NCBI RefSeq assembly: GCF_000143415.4
Contig: NW_003314323.1
Location: forward strand, 124,001 to 188,000
DNA from: Selaginella moellendorffii
Lineage: Eukaryota > Streptophyta > Lycopodiopsida > Selaginellales > Selaginellaceae
DNA: 64,000 nucleotides
Direction: 5' to 3'
Below the pieces are notes generated by a model. It was given only the letters and a program-made list of their open reading frames with translations, searched no databases and was not told the DNA's origin. Of the stretch, positions 1-11,375 are shown one piece after another. The position numbers and the translations under genes were made by a program. Position 1 is the first letter of the stretch. Every line of letters starts with the position of its first letter.

Positions 1-72
1 CCTAAACACTAGGAATTGCAAGATTTCTTGCGCACCCGCTGCATGGCGGACGATGGGGAGGGGTTGCGATCC
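1..72 (+). pseudogene. 5' fragment of CCCH/DEIH helicase exon 1
   Basis: This segment matches the 5' leader and first codons of the helicase at 28.8 kb, including the ATG with MADDGEGLRS, and stops at the GATCC where exon 1 should continue. Directly after it the sequence switches to the reverse complement of the region downstream of the kinase. It is a truncated helicase start left at the edge of an inverted duplication. Whether more helicase sequence lies to the left of the window cannot be seen. Confidence 0.8.
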
Positions 73-229
73 ATTTTAGTGCTAATTGGTTTAAAAGGAA
101 ACCTAAAGGTGAAATGACGGCACCGGGAATATTTTGGTGCCGCTAATATTCGATTAGTCTGATTTCCTGGGTATCTTAACATCGACTAAAAATTTTTCGT
201 GTATCTCCAATTCCTTGGCAATTTCGCAG

Positions 230-1123
230 TCAGTACATTGGCACGGAAGCTTGTCCTCCCATTATCAATTCAGTTCTCACTTCGACTTCCACCTTTGTTT
301 CTGGGGCTGGCCTATTGTAATGTTGAGTGATCCGCTTGATCCACGGATGTTCCAAGATCTGGGCTGCCGTCAATCTTTTTTTCTTGTCCAGATTTAGCAT
401 CCCCAGCATCAAATCCTTGGCTAACACCGGAACCCTCGACCAGTCGAAGAGAATAAGGGGCAAATCTTCATACCTCTCCAACTCGCTGAGAACCTGAGGT
501 GTTTGAAGCTCCTCATATGCAATCTTTCCCGTGAGCATCTCATACAAAGTCACACCCAGCGCCCAAATATCACAAGATTCTTTGAACCTTTCCCCAGGGG
601 GCATGTACCGTGCAGTTCCACCGCGCATCAATGCCCCCTTTTCCTGCCCCTTCTGCCAGGAGAGGCCAAAATCCGCCACCTTTACCTCACCGTCATAGCC
701 GACTAAAATATTTCCCGGTTTTATGTCGTTGTGAGCCATCCCTAGGGCGTGCATCCGCTGCAACGTCCCCGCCACCTTCGCCACCACAAGTGCCGCCTCA
801 TCCTCGCCCAAGGGAAGCCTCGAGAGGAGTGTTCCTTCGCACAGCTCCATTATGATGTGGCAGAAACCCAAGTCACGCACAATGCCGATGAGACGAACCA
901 CGCCTGGGTCATGCCTGAGTTGGGCCATGATCTTGAGCTCTTGCAGTATGAGTTTATCGTCGCCCATCATGCTGTTCGTCTTGCACGCAAAGTGTTTCCC
1001 ATCTCTCAAACGGATCACCTCAAACACCCTCGAGAATCCACCCATTCCTATAGTCTTTGTTACCTGGTACTTGTCTAGCAGATTGGGGAACAATATCTCC
1101 ATCGTCTTTGCGTTCATCTCCAT
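230..1123 (-). CDS. small stand-alone CAMK-like Ser/Thr protein kinase (left copy)
   Basis: A 297-residue intronless kinase domain with almost no extra sequence. Visible elements are the glycine-rich loop GMGGFSRVF (about residues 25-33), the ATP-binding lysine in FACK (48), a catalytic loop reading HNDIKPGN (131-138) where most kinases have HRD, the DFG at 151-153, an activation segment ending MPPGE, and a C-terminal ILEHPWI typical of CDPK/CAMK kinases. No EF-hands are present. The start was set at MEMNAKT because it directly precedes the domain and is shared by both copies. The frame stays open upstream to 1528, but the right copy has a stop there and that DNA carries PsuG exons on the other strand. 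The gene is divergent from the PsuG relic. HND makes it a non-RD kinase. Substrate unknown. Confidence 0.85.
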   Translation of the reverse strand: MEMNAKTMEILFPNLLDKYQVTKTIGMGGFSRVFEVIRLRDGKHFACKTNSMMGDDKLILQELKIMAQLRHDPGVVRLIGIVRDLGFCHIIMELCEGTLLSRLPLGEDEAALVVAKVAGTLQRMHALGMAHNDIKPGNILVGYDGEVKVADFGLSWQKGQEKGALMRGGTARYMPPGERFKESCDIWALGVTLYEMLTGKIAYEELQTPQVLSELERYEDLPLILFDWSRVPVLAKDLMLGMLNLDKKKRLTAAQILEHPWIKRITQHYNRPAPETKVEVEVRTELIMGGQASVPMY

Positions 1124-1249
1124 CTCCCTTTTCTCTGTTGCAAAAAAATGCCAAACCCTAGAGGATACCCTTCCGCTTTTAACTTTAAAGGCCACATAAG
1201 TCACCTTTTCTTCCGAGCTTGAAAACTGGTTTAGGGCTTTACAATTTCT

Positions 1250-2530
1250 GCTCTTTCCAGTGTTGCGCTGGAATCCACCATTATATCGCATGGCATCGCG
1301 CTCTTTATTTCCTCCGACTTCCATTCGAGTGATTTTCTTGCTTGTTTCCAGGAATGCCTTACCGTAAAAAATTCCATACAGCTCAAGATTGTGAGAGCGA
1401 ACGTGGCCGTGCCGGCAACCATAGCCATTTAGGCGATGTTCCGTGCATTGGTATGCTTTTTGTTTTTTTAATGCTCTAACACGTGGCTGAGCTTGAACAT
1501 CGGTTTCAAAGACGGCCAGCCACGACATTCCTTACGTCGTAAGCTCTTTTTTCTCTTGTTCTCCACAGTTAGTGTTTTTCTTTCCCAGATTGCTCGTCGG
1601 GGAAATGGAGCAACCACTGTTTCAGCAACAATGTTTTTCGCTTCAAAGGTAGTTTCTACATTGGGAAAAAGAGGAGTCTCTGATGGATTATGTTCCAGGC
1701 AGGAATCAAAGTGTTCGTAACTGGAGGTATTGGAGGAGTTCATCGACAGGGTGAGTCAAGTAAGCCCAATGTTCTTTCTTATGTCATACTTTTGTGTCTT
1801 CAACTTTGTTTTTATTAAGCTATGGACGTGTCCTCGGACTTGACAGAACTGGGTAAAACTCCAGTTGCGGTGGTTTGTGCAGGGGTAAAATCAATCCTTG
1901 ACATTCCACGAACACTTGAATACCTGGTAAGACCATCGTATAGCGCACGAGTGTTTTAATATGAAACAATTTGCAGGAAACTCAAGGAGTGACGGTTGTT
2001 AGCTACTCAACTGATGAATTTCCAGCATTTTTTACTCCTAACAGTGGCTGTAAAGCACCTTGCCGAGCAGACAGCGTGGAGGAATGCGCAGCCATCATAG
2101 GTAAGCTCTAGCCATCGTGGTTATCGATTCTAACTTGACACTGCAGAGACAAACACGAAGTTTGGATTGGGTTCAGGCATTTTGATCGGTGTTCCAATAC
2201 CCGCAGAGCATGCAGCAGCAGCTAAAAACGTGGAATCGGCCATACAATCGGCACTGCACGAAGCAGAGTACGTCTCAGTGACCTCTCTTGCTATTCCTAC
2301 GTGTTTTTTTTTTAATAGGAGCAGAGGTATTGCCGGTAATTCTGTGACGCCATTCTTGCTCAAGCGCGTCAACGAGCTCACTGGAGGCCATTCATTGGCT
2401 GCAAGTATCCTTTTGTTTGGTAGTCCTCCTTTGGTAGTTTTTCTTTGCTACAATTGACAGATATCCAGCTCGTGAAGAATAATGCACTCGTTGGTGCGAA
2501 GATTGCAACGGCTCTGACAACAACTTCACT
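1250..2530 (+). pseudogene. pseudouridine-5'-phosphate glycosidase (PsuG/IndA) pseudogene, left copy
   Basis: Conserved pieces of the PsuG family appear in order across short introns: VALESTIISHG (about 1257), VRANVAVPATIAI (about 1392), HDIPYV (about 1520), RRGNGATTVSATM (exon from 1588), FVTGGIGGVHR (from 1698), [14 protein letters not shown] and [11 protein letters not shown] (1820-1926), TPFLLKRVNELTGG (2321-2403) and NIQLVKNNALVGAKI (from 2461). The family hydrolyses pseudouridine 5'-phosphate to uracil and ribose 5-phosphate. Lesions seen: a one-base loss after ATIAI giving a stop near 1430, and a roughly 20-base deletion at about 1500 compared with the right copy, which removes the LAKLCT stretch and shifts frame. 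From exon 1588 to the end the frame is intact. It lies head-to-head with the kinase. Most likely a pseudogene; a truncated product cannot be excluded. Confidence 0.75.
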
Positions 2531-3151
2531 AAATCGTCTTGACACTCGGCCCCGATTGGTAGAACTGTTGTCCACAAAACGCGTGCGTGACAGCACTGTT
2601 TCTTTTTCCCATCTGTTCTCTTTGCCTGTTTCTTTTTTTCTGTGCTTTCAACAGATTATACTTCCCGCGGCATGTCGCTAGTGGCAACGGACAAAACACC
2701 ACACTTATAATGCCAGACACGGGAAAACTAAACTCGAAAGTGAGTTACTTACGAGGTAGAGACGATCAGCATCAACACGTTTATTGCTTTTGAATTTCGT
2801 CTTGCTTTGCTGTGTTGGATTACAGATGGGCAACGAGCTCAGTTTTTCTCACGAGAAACTTCTTGCCACACAGCCAATCCTCTCTTGCCATTCGAGCCTC
2901 GCTCGCGCAGAAGCTTCCTCCTATGAACAAAATATGGCGACCTTACTCTCTCTTGAGCTGGATCTTAGTAAGCCTCCAAGGCTCCAACTCATGCTTCTTC
3001 CTATCACGCGTTTATTCCGCGGCAATGGCAACATCTATAAATCTCCATCACCACTCCAGTGGCAACCATTGCAAACTCCAGTATTCGAAGTTTCATCCCA
3101 AGCCTTCGATCATACAAGTCTCCTCTTCCTGCCAGGAGTTTCGACCGAGCA

Positions 3152-4123
3152 ATGGGCGCTCTCAAAGTCATTGCATTGCTGTTGTTGGTCGAGCTTGCAT
3201 TCTCTGCTCGTCTCCCACCAAATTCCGATGTGTCTTTCTCTGAGAACTACTATGTCCGATGGGCCAATGATCATACGCGAGTGCTCAACGGTGGCAGCGA
3301 AATGCAGCTTGTTCTCGACAAGGTTTCAGGTAACAATCCCTGTCTCAAGCTTCTGTTTTGCTGATCAAGTCCTGTTGCATGATAGGTGCTGGATTTGGGT
3401 CCCGCAGCAAATACTTGTTCGGTCATATCAGCATGAAGATCAAGCTGGTTCCTAATGACTCTGCTGGAACTGTGACGGCATTCTACATGTCCTCGGAGAC
3501 CGACAAGCACGATGAGATCGACTTTGAGTTCTTGGGGAACGTTTCCGGGCAGCCATACATCGTCCAGACCAACGTTTTCGCCAATGGCGTTGGAAACCGG
3601 GAGCAGCGACACTACCTCTGGTTCGACCCCACTCAGGACTTCCACAGCTACTCCGTCCTCTGGAACAAGCAGCAGATCATGTAAGTTTTTTGCGAACACT
3701 TCTCGATAATCGCTCAAACTGTGGTTTTGGTCCCCCAGATTCTATGTGGACGATGTCCCTCTGCGTGTCCACAAGAACAACGAAGCCATCGGGATCCCAT
3801 TCCCAAAGAGCCAGCCAATGGGGATCTACTCGAGCCTGTGGAACGGAGACGACTGGGCTACTCGCGGCGGGCTGGAGAAGATCAACTGGGATCACGCTCC
3901 ATTTGTGGCGGCGTACAAGGGATTCAGCGTGGATGCTTGCGCCGGGGGTGTGGAGTCGTGCAGCGCTCCCAAGGGCAACTGGTGGGAGCAAGAGGCATTC
4001 CAGAGCACCGACGAGGAGACCAAGAGCAAGCTCAAGTGGGTCAAGGACAACTACATGATCTACGACTACTGCACCGACAGCAAGAGGTTTCCGACGACTC
4101 CCGCGGACTGTGGCCAGTTTTGA
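3152..4123 (+). CDS. xyloglucan endotransglucosylase/hydrolase (XTH), left copy
   Basis: Exons 3152-3329, 3386-3680 and 3739-4123 join in phase to 285 residues, the usual XTH length. The start at MGALKV opens a signal peptide (hydrophobic [12 protein letters not shown], then cleavage before ARLPP), so the enzyme should be secreted to the cell wall. The GH16 catalytic motif DEIDFE is at residues 102-107 (nucleophile Glu103, acid/base Glu107), followed by an N-glycosylation site NVS at 111. The C-terminal XET domain has its paired cysteines and ends in DCGQF. XTHs cut and rejoin xyloglucan during wall expansion. A second, nearly identical gene sits inverted at 24639-25610; substitutions are few and both frames are open. 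Donor preference (transglucosylase versus hydrolase) cannot be told from sequence. Confidence 0.95.
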
Positions 4124-4668
4124 GAGCTTCCATGTACTTACATTCTTTTGTACAGCACTATTCTTTTGTAATAGAAAATGTTCTTTTATTTTTTCATTTG
4201 GGTTCTTCAACACATTAGTTTTAAGGACGATCATCCAGGTAATGAAGAAAATCAAAGTTTGTTCAGATTGTCACACATTTCCAGGATCTCAAAGAGGAAG
4301 ATTATTTTGCATGATTCGACGAAGTTTCATCACTTCGAGAATGGTGCTTGCTACTGGTAAATTTAGAGGCATCTTATTTCGCTGCCAAGTAATTCTCCAA
4401 ATTTTAGGATCGTTTGGTAGACTCTAGACCATGGACAAAGATGGTTTCATCAGACACTATTCTGTTCCACTATTGACGTCAAAGCAAGCGTGACGCCCAA
4501 CATGGAAAAAAAGAATCTTTTACGAACTATGCAAAGAAACAGGAAGTCGGGGATTAAGGCAACGTGCATTGGGTGGGAGGAACGCTGAGCGTAGCGACCA
4601 TCACAGCCAGAACTATAAGAACAATCGTCCACAGGTGGCCAATTGGGGATGTGAAATCGCAGGGAATG

Positions 4669-6779
4669 AAACCCCGGGATTCATCACAAAAAAAAGGTGG
4701 CAAAGGTGATTCAAAAAGTCGTTATACGGAAGAACAAAAAATGCAGCATGCAAAGCACCCGACTTCATAACTTTAATAAAGGCAAGAGCATCAGATATTT
4801 TTATGCCAGCCTGACGTGCATATATACATCCCACATATCTAACAGTTAAAAGACTAGAAGAAGGTAGTTAGCTTTTTTACCTGTATTGTGGTAGAAGCTG
4901 CTGAAGAAGAGGGATGAAATTAATCTTTGTAACTACCTCTGTGAAAATAGAAAGCATTTGCTTAGAGCCCGTTGTGTAGTTGGTTTTCAGTTCCGTTAAA
5001 CCCTTCTCCAAGCTTTCCAAGTTCTTTGTCACGTCTTTTATGTTGTTTTCCAAGTCCTCTTTGTTGTCTTTCATGTAGTTTTTCAAGTCCTCTTTCTCCC
5101 TTCTCATTTCACATGGCGTATCCCAAGTAAAGTTTAGTCAGCGTTCAAACTTACATGGAGGCGTTTGCCTGAACAAGTGATCCAGTGCAGGGCTGGAAAT
5201 TTGGGGATACTACCTGAATGAATGTGCGCCCTGACTTGAAACCCTACATCGATCCTATTCCCATACTGAGATCCAACGGCCGAGATTGAATTATGGAACT
5301 TCTTGGTTAAAAAGCATAAGCGATTCTTCGGGCGGCTATTCATAGAACGATCATAGAACGCTGGGCAATCTAAGGCATGAAGCCAATCCCCCACGTCTGT
5401 CGGCTTGGATTAATAATTGGAACCACTACACTCATCGATTATTTGAGGTATCACTGTGGAAAGCCCTCTTGTCATGTTCTTGAGTCCATATTTTCTCCTA
5501 GAAGAAGAAGCATTGCCCCAGCCGATGAGCTGAATCCAAAGCATAGAGCGGCATTTGTGCAGCTGCCTTTTTTGTAGTCAGGCTACATTCTTCTATAGGA
5601 CTCCTTCATAAACATTCCCATTCGCAAGAAAGCTCCTTCAATGAGGTGGTGATCAAGCAGGCCAAAAAGGAGCCTCTCACTTGCTCGCTTCTTGGCCGCC
5701 TGTAACACCACCAATTGGAACAACAAAATTTAAAATTTCTCAACTACTTCAAGAAGGGCTACCTCCCAACGCTACTGTGGTAGAGGGCGATCCGTCGCAA
5801 GCCATGGAGCAGGAAGAGGCTTGCGGTTAAGCTGCAGCTGGCTACACTAGCATTGGAAGAGTCCAAGAAGCCAGAGAGATGCCGAGAGGAGATTCCTTCC
5901 ATGCTGCGTGCGAGGTATATGAAGTTTATGCATATTTGTGTCCTCATAATGAGTGAGCTCCTGAGCTTTGAAGGCACATGAAGAACACCTGGGCTTCACA
6001 AGCTACTTTGACCTGGGTGATGAAGCTGGTATCTGTCAGGTCGGAAGGCATTGCTGCTCAAATCCAAATAGAGATGTCTTGCAGATGCAGGTACCTTTTC
6101 CTCCTGCTTCTGGATCAGAGGATGCTCGCTGGAAAGCTATGAGTCCACCTTGTTTTGGGGAATGGAAGCTAAGCTTAATGTTACAAAACTTTACTTGTTT
6201 CTTTTAGTACTCTTTTAAGGAAGCAACATGATTATAACAGACAAAGCATGTACAATCTATATTGTAATACAATGGAAACATTTCAAACACTTGACAATTC
6301 TGAGCGTATGCAGACAGAAAGGTATTCCACCCTACACAACTGGTTCCACTAGATGTTCCAAAGGTGATAAGAACGCATTCTACTCCCATATTGCAATATA
6401 TCCTCTCAGATTCCTATTGTTGGCTTATGCTACAAGAATGGCTGTCCATGATACCAGGTCATCGACATCACATTCCAGAGCATACACATCAATTAAAAGA
6501 AATTTGATTTTCTTGGTCGATTTACCTACTTGGCTTTTTCAAACAAACAATATTAGGTTTATAATGTTACAAGAGCCTATAATGTATAAGAAAATCATAT
6601 CTGCATTATCATTTTCTCTAGACTTGGCATGGAGATTTGAGAGCTCAAAGATCCATCATTCATCCAAAAGAATACTAAAATCGCCCATAAGCCAAAAGAA
6701 GACACCCTGAGCAATTCCAGTAGCACTGGATTCTTGACGCCCTTGAGGATGCTAGATCTGTGCCAGGGCAATAGTGAGA
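4669..6779. other. relic-rich intergenic region, no intact gene recognised
   Basis: Between the inverted-repeat arm and the PPR relic I see only short frames. The one with protein-like composition is the coiled-coil fragment at 4877-5107. The piece around 5760-5930 has protein-like GC content and codons but does not resolve to a known family. Confidence 0.5.
4877..5107 (-). other. short coiled-coil reading frame, possible gene fragment
   Basis: A 76-codon frame rich in Lys, Asp, Glu, Asn and Leu with clear heptad-like spacing (repeated KDNKEDLENN-type runs, then LESLEKGLTELK). The composition is that of a coiled-coil segment from a longer protein. No start context, partner exon or family could be assigned. 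It lies just inside the left arm of the inverted repeat and has no second copy in the window. Confidence 0.3.
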
Positions 6780-7130
6780 GTTGGAGGCCGTGGCCACCGG
6801 AAATTTGACTGGGGGCGCAGCAGTCGAGTATCTCTTTAAGATGACATTCAGTATCTTGCAAGGCAATGCTGATGGCATATGTCCAAAGTGTGAATTTCTA
6901 CGTGTGTGGAATGCCCACATAGAAAACATATTGAGGCATCTCTTCTATCACATTGGTCGCTGATTCCAATTGGTACCAAGGGCTATTCCAGTTGGTACCA
7001 CAAAGCCTACTCTGGGCACGTGGAGGCCAAGGCAATCTTTGAAAGAATGCCAATGTGGGAGCTATTGATGTGGAACTCCATGCTGGTAGTAGGTGTCCAG
7101 AGAGGCATGGAAGCTTTTTAGAAGCATGCC
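6780..7130 (+). pseudogene. pentatricopeptide repeat (PPR) protein relic
   Basis: The segment around 7010-7090 translates to a recognisable PPR helix pair: GHVEAKAIFERMP then WNSMLV, the standard plant PLS-type pattern in which a domestic WNSM(I/L) follows an IFxRMP. Upstream phrases are shifted in frame and a stop follows MEAF at 7121. Only one or two repeats survive, so this is a decayed fragment of an organellar RNA-editing or processing type PPR gene. Confidence 0.6.
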
Positions 7131-8458
7131 TCAACAAGCTACCAAGGCCCAAAAGCTAGATAACTTGGAAGAATGTTGAACTCCCTTCAATTCCATGCCA
7201 GAGCACAACACAGCTTTGTGTGTTACCCTTTAAAATTGAATATTTAATAAGTAAATACTTTCAAATGCCCAAATAGTCCTAGCACCAGCGATAGGTTCTC
7301 CAAAATAGTGGAGGATTGAAGACTTGCGGTTCCATTAACACAATGAAAAGGATTGTAGTATTCTGTTCAAGTAAAGCATAGAGGGACCAAGAGTGATAAA
7401 GAAATCAATTTGCATCCATTTTATTGTAGTCTAATGCTTCCAGTTGGGTGCCAGATGACCTTTAAAAAACATGTAATGGTAATAGGAATGATGATTGGTT
7501 AATGATCACTATGCTTAGAATTCACTATGTTTATGATCCCCACCTTAGAATTCTGCCATTGACAGTTGGATCCTAACATGTCTGCCATGTCTAACAGTCA
7601 AGTTGAGCATGGCATTTCTGGCAGTTCCATTCAAACTTTCTCTGTTGTTGATTGTGTACAATGTCCAGCTAAAAACCTCTCAATCTAAACTTCTTATGAA
7701 CGAAATTTGACTAAATTTTTTTTATTTCAAGAGAGATATAGCCATGGTGGTTGGTGGTTTTATGTGAGCTTGTAAATGAATCAACTCAGTGTAACATTGA
7801 GGAATGGGAAATTTGGATATTTTCAAAATTGCATTATACAATCATAATGTACCCTTCTTGACAATGTTTTGGCTTGCAGTGCATCCAGAAATCTGGCTGG
7901 GATCTTAGGTGGGTGTCCCAATATGTTTAGGTCCTTAACAATATATGTCACTGGGGTACATAAATTGTTTGCTCAGCTCTTGATAAAGTTGACCTTCTTT
8001 ATGCTCAACACGAGTGTGTTGTTTTTCTACCATGTCACTCACTCTTTCCATATTTCCTCGACTTGACTAAGCCTAAGATCCTATGGGCAATTTAGACTTT
8101 CTACCATCATTGATTACATAATTGCTTCACCAAAGGAGAATGGCTTTTTTTCAATGATACTAAGTGAGGCTTGATTCACATTAATTTCTGGCTCTTGCAA
8201 CGCCAAGCAAGTTGTAGAATAGTCCATACTCAAATGTCATGATCACTACATGGAAACAGTAAGTTTAGTTTGATCCCTGAAAAAACAACACAAGCAATTT
8301 GATTAGGTACACATCATAGATTGCTTGGAGAATAATGCTATAACGCTGCTTCCTGTCAAAGTAATCTATGATGTTTGGAGAGTTTGATTGTGTAATCTCA
8401 AAGTGTGTGCAACCTATCGCTCTTGCAAGTAAACCATTAGAACAATGCAAGAAGAGAA
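7131..8458. other. AT-rich intergenic region
   Basis: No open frame with recognisable protein content, no RNA gene and no clear terminal repeats were seen here. It separates two PPR relics. Confidence 0.6.
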
Positions 8459-8848
8459 TTAGTTTTTACCTACAACATTTACCAGCTTGATGTGAGTCAC
8501 ATCAGAAAACTCCTGGCTGATACCTTCAAGACTCCGAGCGCTTTGCAAGCTTCCACATACCGAGTACATATGGACGAGAGCCACGAAATCATGCGATGCT
8601 TCGTCACTGTCCATGCGAAAGTGGATCTCCGTGCCGATCTCTAGCTGCTTGAGAGTGCTGCAAGCCTTGAGCGCTGCGGGGATCAAAGAAATGCCTGGAG
8701 CTGATCCTTTTTCTCGCATTCTTGAGTAGAGTTCGAGCGTTTCTTGGTCTGATGGAAGAACGTTAGAGCTATCTTTGGTGCCGAGAGCCTCGAGCTTGAT
8801 TGGCACCCAGCTCGGGCAGCCACAGGAATCAATCCCACGTGAAGACAT
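8459..8848 (-). pseudogene. PPR protein fragment
   Basis: The 129-codon frame contains PPR-type motifs: ELYSRMREKGSAPG, LIPAALKACSTLKQLEIG and VHMYSVCGSLQSAR, which match successive L and S motifs of plant PLS-class PPR proteins (ALKAC...G..IH, then MY.KCG...AR). A complete protein would have ten or more repeats, and neither flank continues the array. It is a fragment on the strand opposite to the first PPR relic. Confidence 0.6.
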
Positions 8849-9077
8849 GGACGGAGCCTTGGGAGATTTCTACACGGAAAAAGAGTCGTGTTAGCTTACC
8901 TTGGATGATCTCCGACCACTTTGCTGGATCTTCCAACAGATGCTGCCATTTGCGCTCTTCCGATCTGGCTGTGTGCTGCTCTCTCTAATTCCCAGAACCA
9001 TTCTTCTTCCTCTTCTTCTCTGTGAAAGAAATCGCTCCGAAAGAAGGGAGAGAGGATAATTTCAAACATCTGTCTAA

Positions 9078-9149
9078 GCATCAGTAGTCCAACGGGTAGG
9101 ATAATTGCCTTCCAAGCAATAGACCCGGGTTCGACTCCCGGCTGATGCA
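9078..9149 (+). tRNA. tRNA-Gly (anticodon UCC)
   Basis: A 72-nt cloverleaf: acceptor GCATCAG pairs with CTGATGC, D arm around AACGGGTA, anticodon loop CTTCCAA with TCC at positions 34-36, and T arm CCGGGTTCGACTCCCGG. Discriminator base A. It matches the well-conserved plant tRNA-Gly(UCC) pattern, and internal A and B boxes are present. No intron. Confidence 0.95.
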
Positions 9150-9324
9150 ATTTTTAAACAACTCGTTGTGGGCCTTGTCACCAAGCCGCTGGGGAAGACA
9201 TAATTGCCATTACATAATTGCCACCAACTATAGAGAATATCAGTGTTTTGTATTGGCTATGTTTTTGTTTGCTCACAGTGTTTTTATTTCCCTTTGGTTC
9301 TAGAAATTAGTCTGGTTTGTTTGA

Positions 9325-9405
9325 CCGGAACAGTCAACGGCGAGCCGGCATAGTCAACGGCAAGGAGAGGTACAGTCAACAGCATGGATATCTCAAGTTG
9401 ACACC
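9325..9405. repeat. cluster of GTCAAC (W-box core) repeats
   Basis: Three AGTCAAC motifs spaced about 25 bp apart, plus flanking TTGACC and GTTGACA, sit in the short gap between tRNA-Gly and the 3' end of the pseudouridine synthase gene. TTGAC is the core bound by plant WRKY factors, but in this position (downstream of the gene) a regulatory role is only a guess; it may be a short degenerate repeat. Related TTGACxGxxxAGTC phrases recur near 13600 and 13735. Confidence 0.4.
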
Positions 9406-9461
9406 AACATAAGAGTTGAAGTTTGTATCCATTCCATTCAATTGTTAAAGTTTAGAAGAGC

Positions 9462-11279
9462 TTAGCTAGCCCATGCAGGAAGAGGGCACTCAAACGACCA
9501 CTCCTCGCAAGAATATTGCACACAATGCAGCCATAGCCCGTCGGAGTCGTCGTCATAGCCCGACGGTCCCAAGCGTGGACAATGCGTACACAGTGGATCC
9601 ATCTCAAAACTTGGTTCTTCTCGATCATCGTCGACCTTTCTCCTGGAATCTGATCAACAGAAAGGTGTCGTTCGAAAGAAAGAAGACAACGAAGTGATCC
9701 GAGCTTGTTTGTTTACCTTGTGCCTGTTGCTGGCGGCTCATGTCACTCCTTGCTGCCGAGTCTGCTGTTCCACCCCTTTTGGAGCGTTTTGGAGGATTTT
9801 CATGAAGGTAAAGGTCGTCGTTGGCGATGGGGTGTTTTAAGTGCTGCAAATGGACGCGTATCTAGAATGTGAGAGGAAAAAGCTTAGCAAACGAATCAAG
9901 AGACTAAGTTCCTTGCCTGGTGAGTTCTTCCTGTCAGAGGTTTGCATTCAACGATGCTGGATACTCCATCCGTGCTTAGACGCACAAACCTCGTACAAGC
10001 TTCTTTCCCTTTGCTATCCTGTTCTTCGCAAACCTGGAAAACTTGAGAACTGCAGTAAGAAATTGCTCACAATTGTGATGTTTACCTCCACAGTGCTCCT
10101 CCCTTCCCGTGCATCGTAATGAACAGCAGCATTCACCACCACCTGAGAAAAATCTTACAAGAGAGTCATCGAGAGCGGTTTTTTACCTCTTCTTCTGGAA
10201 ACACGCCAGTAACTTTAGCAACGTAAACTTTGCGAACTCTACCATTCTCGATCTGCAAGCATCACACAAAGACGTATAGCAAAATTTAAAAAGCGAAGGA
10301 AGCTTACGTCCTGCCGAAACTTGTCCGCTTTCACAGCGCTTTTGGCGAAAATAAGAAGCCCAGAAACAAGACGATCGAGCCTGTGAACAGCTGATAGAAA
10401 ATAAACGAGTTGAAAGAAAAATTGCATGAAAAGAGCTAGTTTACGGAATAAAGGTCCGGTGTTGTGCTCTGCTTGCAGGATGCCAAGCACAGTGTTCTTG
10501 CGGTACTGCCCGCAAGTATGGACCTGAAGAACAATAGTGGTGTTCAAAGTTTTCTTCCTTGCAAGTAGTAGAATTTTTTGGCACTCACTGGTATAGATGC
10601 TGGCTTGCATACTGTGAGAACTTCGGGTTCCTCGTGGAGAATTACAATACTCTCGGCCAGAACCGGTGGCTCATGCCTGGCTATCAAAATGGAAAAGCAG
10701 ACTAGAAATCAATGGAAGGACTTTAGAAGTGATGTGAAGCACCTGTGAACAAAGTGGCTCAGTTTCTGTGTCGTTCGAACTCTATATTCGCTATCACATT
10801 TTTTATCCTCTACCAAAATCCGGCCTGATCGAACAGCATCAACCTGCAAGAACAATGCCAGGTTTGATCTTTGCTTTCCAAGGAAAAACTCACATAATAC
10901 TCATACGGCCTTTGCCTGAATTCGTCGGCAAACATGTCCACGATTGTCTTTCCAGACCATCGCTGCTTCACCTGAGCAACGAGAAAAGAGAGATCAAAAT
11001 CAAGTTTTTCTTTCGAAATCGGAGAAACAAAAAAAAGAGAGATAAAAATCAAAGGTTTTCTTTCCAAACCCGGAGCCACAAAAAAAAGATAGATAAAAAT
11101 CTTTCGAAACCACTTACATGAGCAATGAACTCGAAATAATACGGTAGCACGAATCGCTTTCCTGTGACACAATGAAATGCAGGCGCTAGCTCACGACCAG
11201 AGAATTCCATCATTTTCTTACCGCCCACGATGATGTAATGCGAGGGAAGGATGGGCGTGTCGGGGTTCTCCCACTCCAT
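9462..11279 (-). CDS. RluA-family RNA pseudouridine synthase (plant RNA pseudouridine synthase 7-like)
   Basis: Twelve exons join in phase to 367 residues: 11222-11279, 11118-11161, 10894-10971, 10743-10843, 10589-10676, 10445-10523, 10308-10390, 10187-10252, 10086-10142, 9917-10033, 9717-9861 and 9462-9649. The catalytic motif HRLDRLVSG holds the conserved Asp, followed by GLLIFAKS; the later [16 protein letters not shown] motif is also characteristic of RluA enzymes. The N-terminal [10 protein letters not shown] and the C-terminal [23 protein letters not shown]-type tail are those of the plant PUS7/RPUSD2 group. It should convert uridine to pseudouridine in RNA; the target RNA is not evident. 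The intron between exons 10 and 11 is GC-AG. The gene is divergent from the TTI2-like gene, with fewer than 100 bp between starts, so a shared promoter is likely. Confidence 0.93.
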
Positions 11280-11375
11280 TGCTGTCTAAACCCTAAACGT
11301 TGTTTAAAACATAATTAAATTTCTTATCAATATTTTATCTATTCCAAGTTAACCCTGTTTAGGGTTTCTCTAGCT

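Larger units (their letters stand above)
73..4668. repeat. left arm of large inverted repeat
   Basis: The whole segment is the reverse complement of about 24097-28566, with scattered substitutions and small indels. It carries, in inverted order, a kinase (-), a PsuG relic (+) and an XTH gene (+). The inner edge lies near 4668, after the shared motif GTGAAATCGCAGGGA; the outer edge is the helicase junction at 72/73. Spacer length between the arms is about 19.4 kb. Confidence 0.9.

Noticed and set aside
1124-1528. In-frame extension of the left kinase to a 432-residue protein
   Set aside because: The right copy has stop codons in the same stretch, and the DNA carries PsuG exons on the other strand; the kinase domain begins right after MEMNAKT.
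1588-2530. Succinyl-CoA ligase alpha subunit as identity of the 1.6-2.5 kb gene
   Set aside because: First thought from the GG-GGVH glycine run, but [22 protein letters not shown] and LKRVNELTGG are PsuG/IndA signatures.
2784-3455. 223-codon plus-strand frame upstream of and over XTH exon 1
   Set aside because: It is in a different frame from XTH, crosses its signal peptide and first intron, and its sequence has no family features.
3677-4255. Minus-strand frame opposite XTH exon 3 (and its mirror at 24549-25085)
   Set aside because: Shadow of the XTH coding strand; it is conserved only because the XTH codons are.
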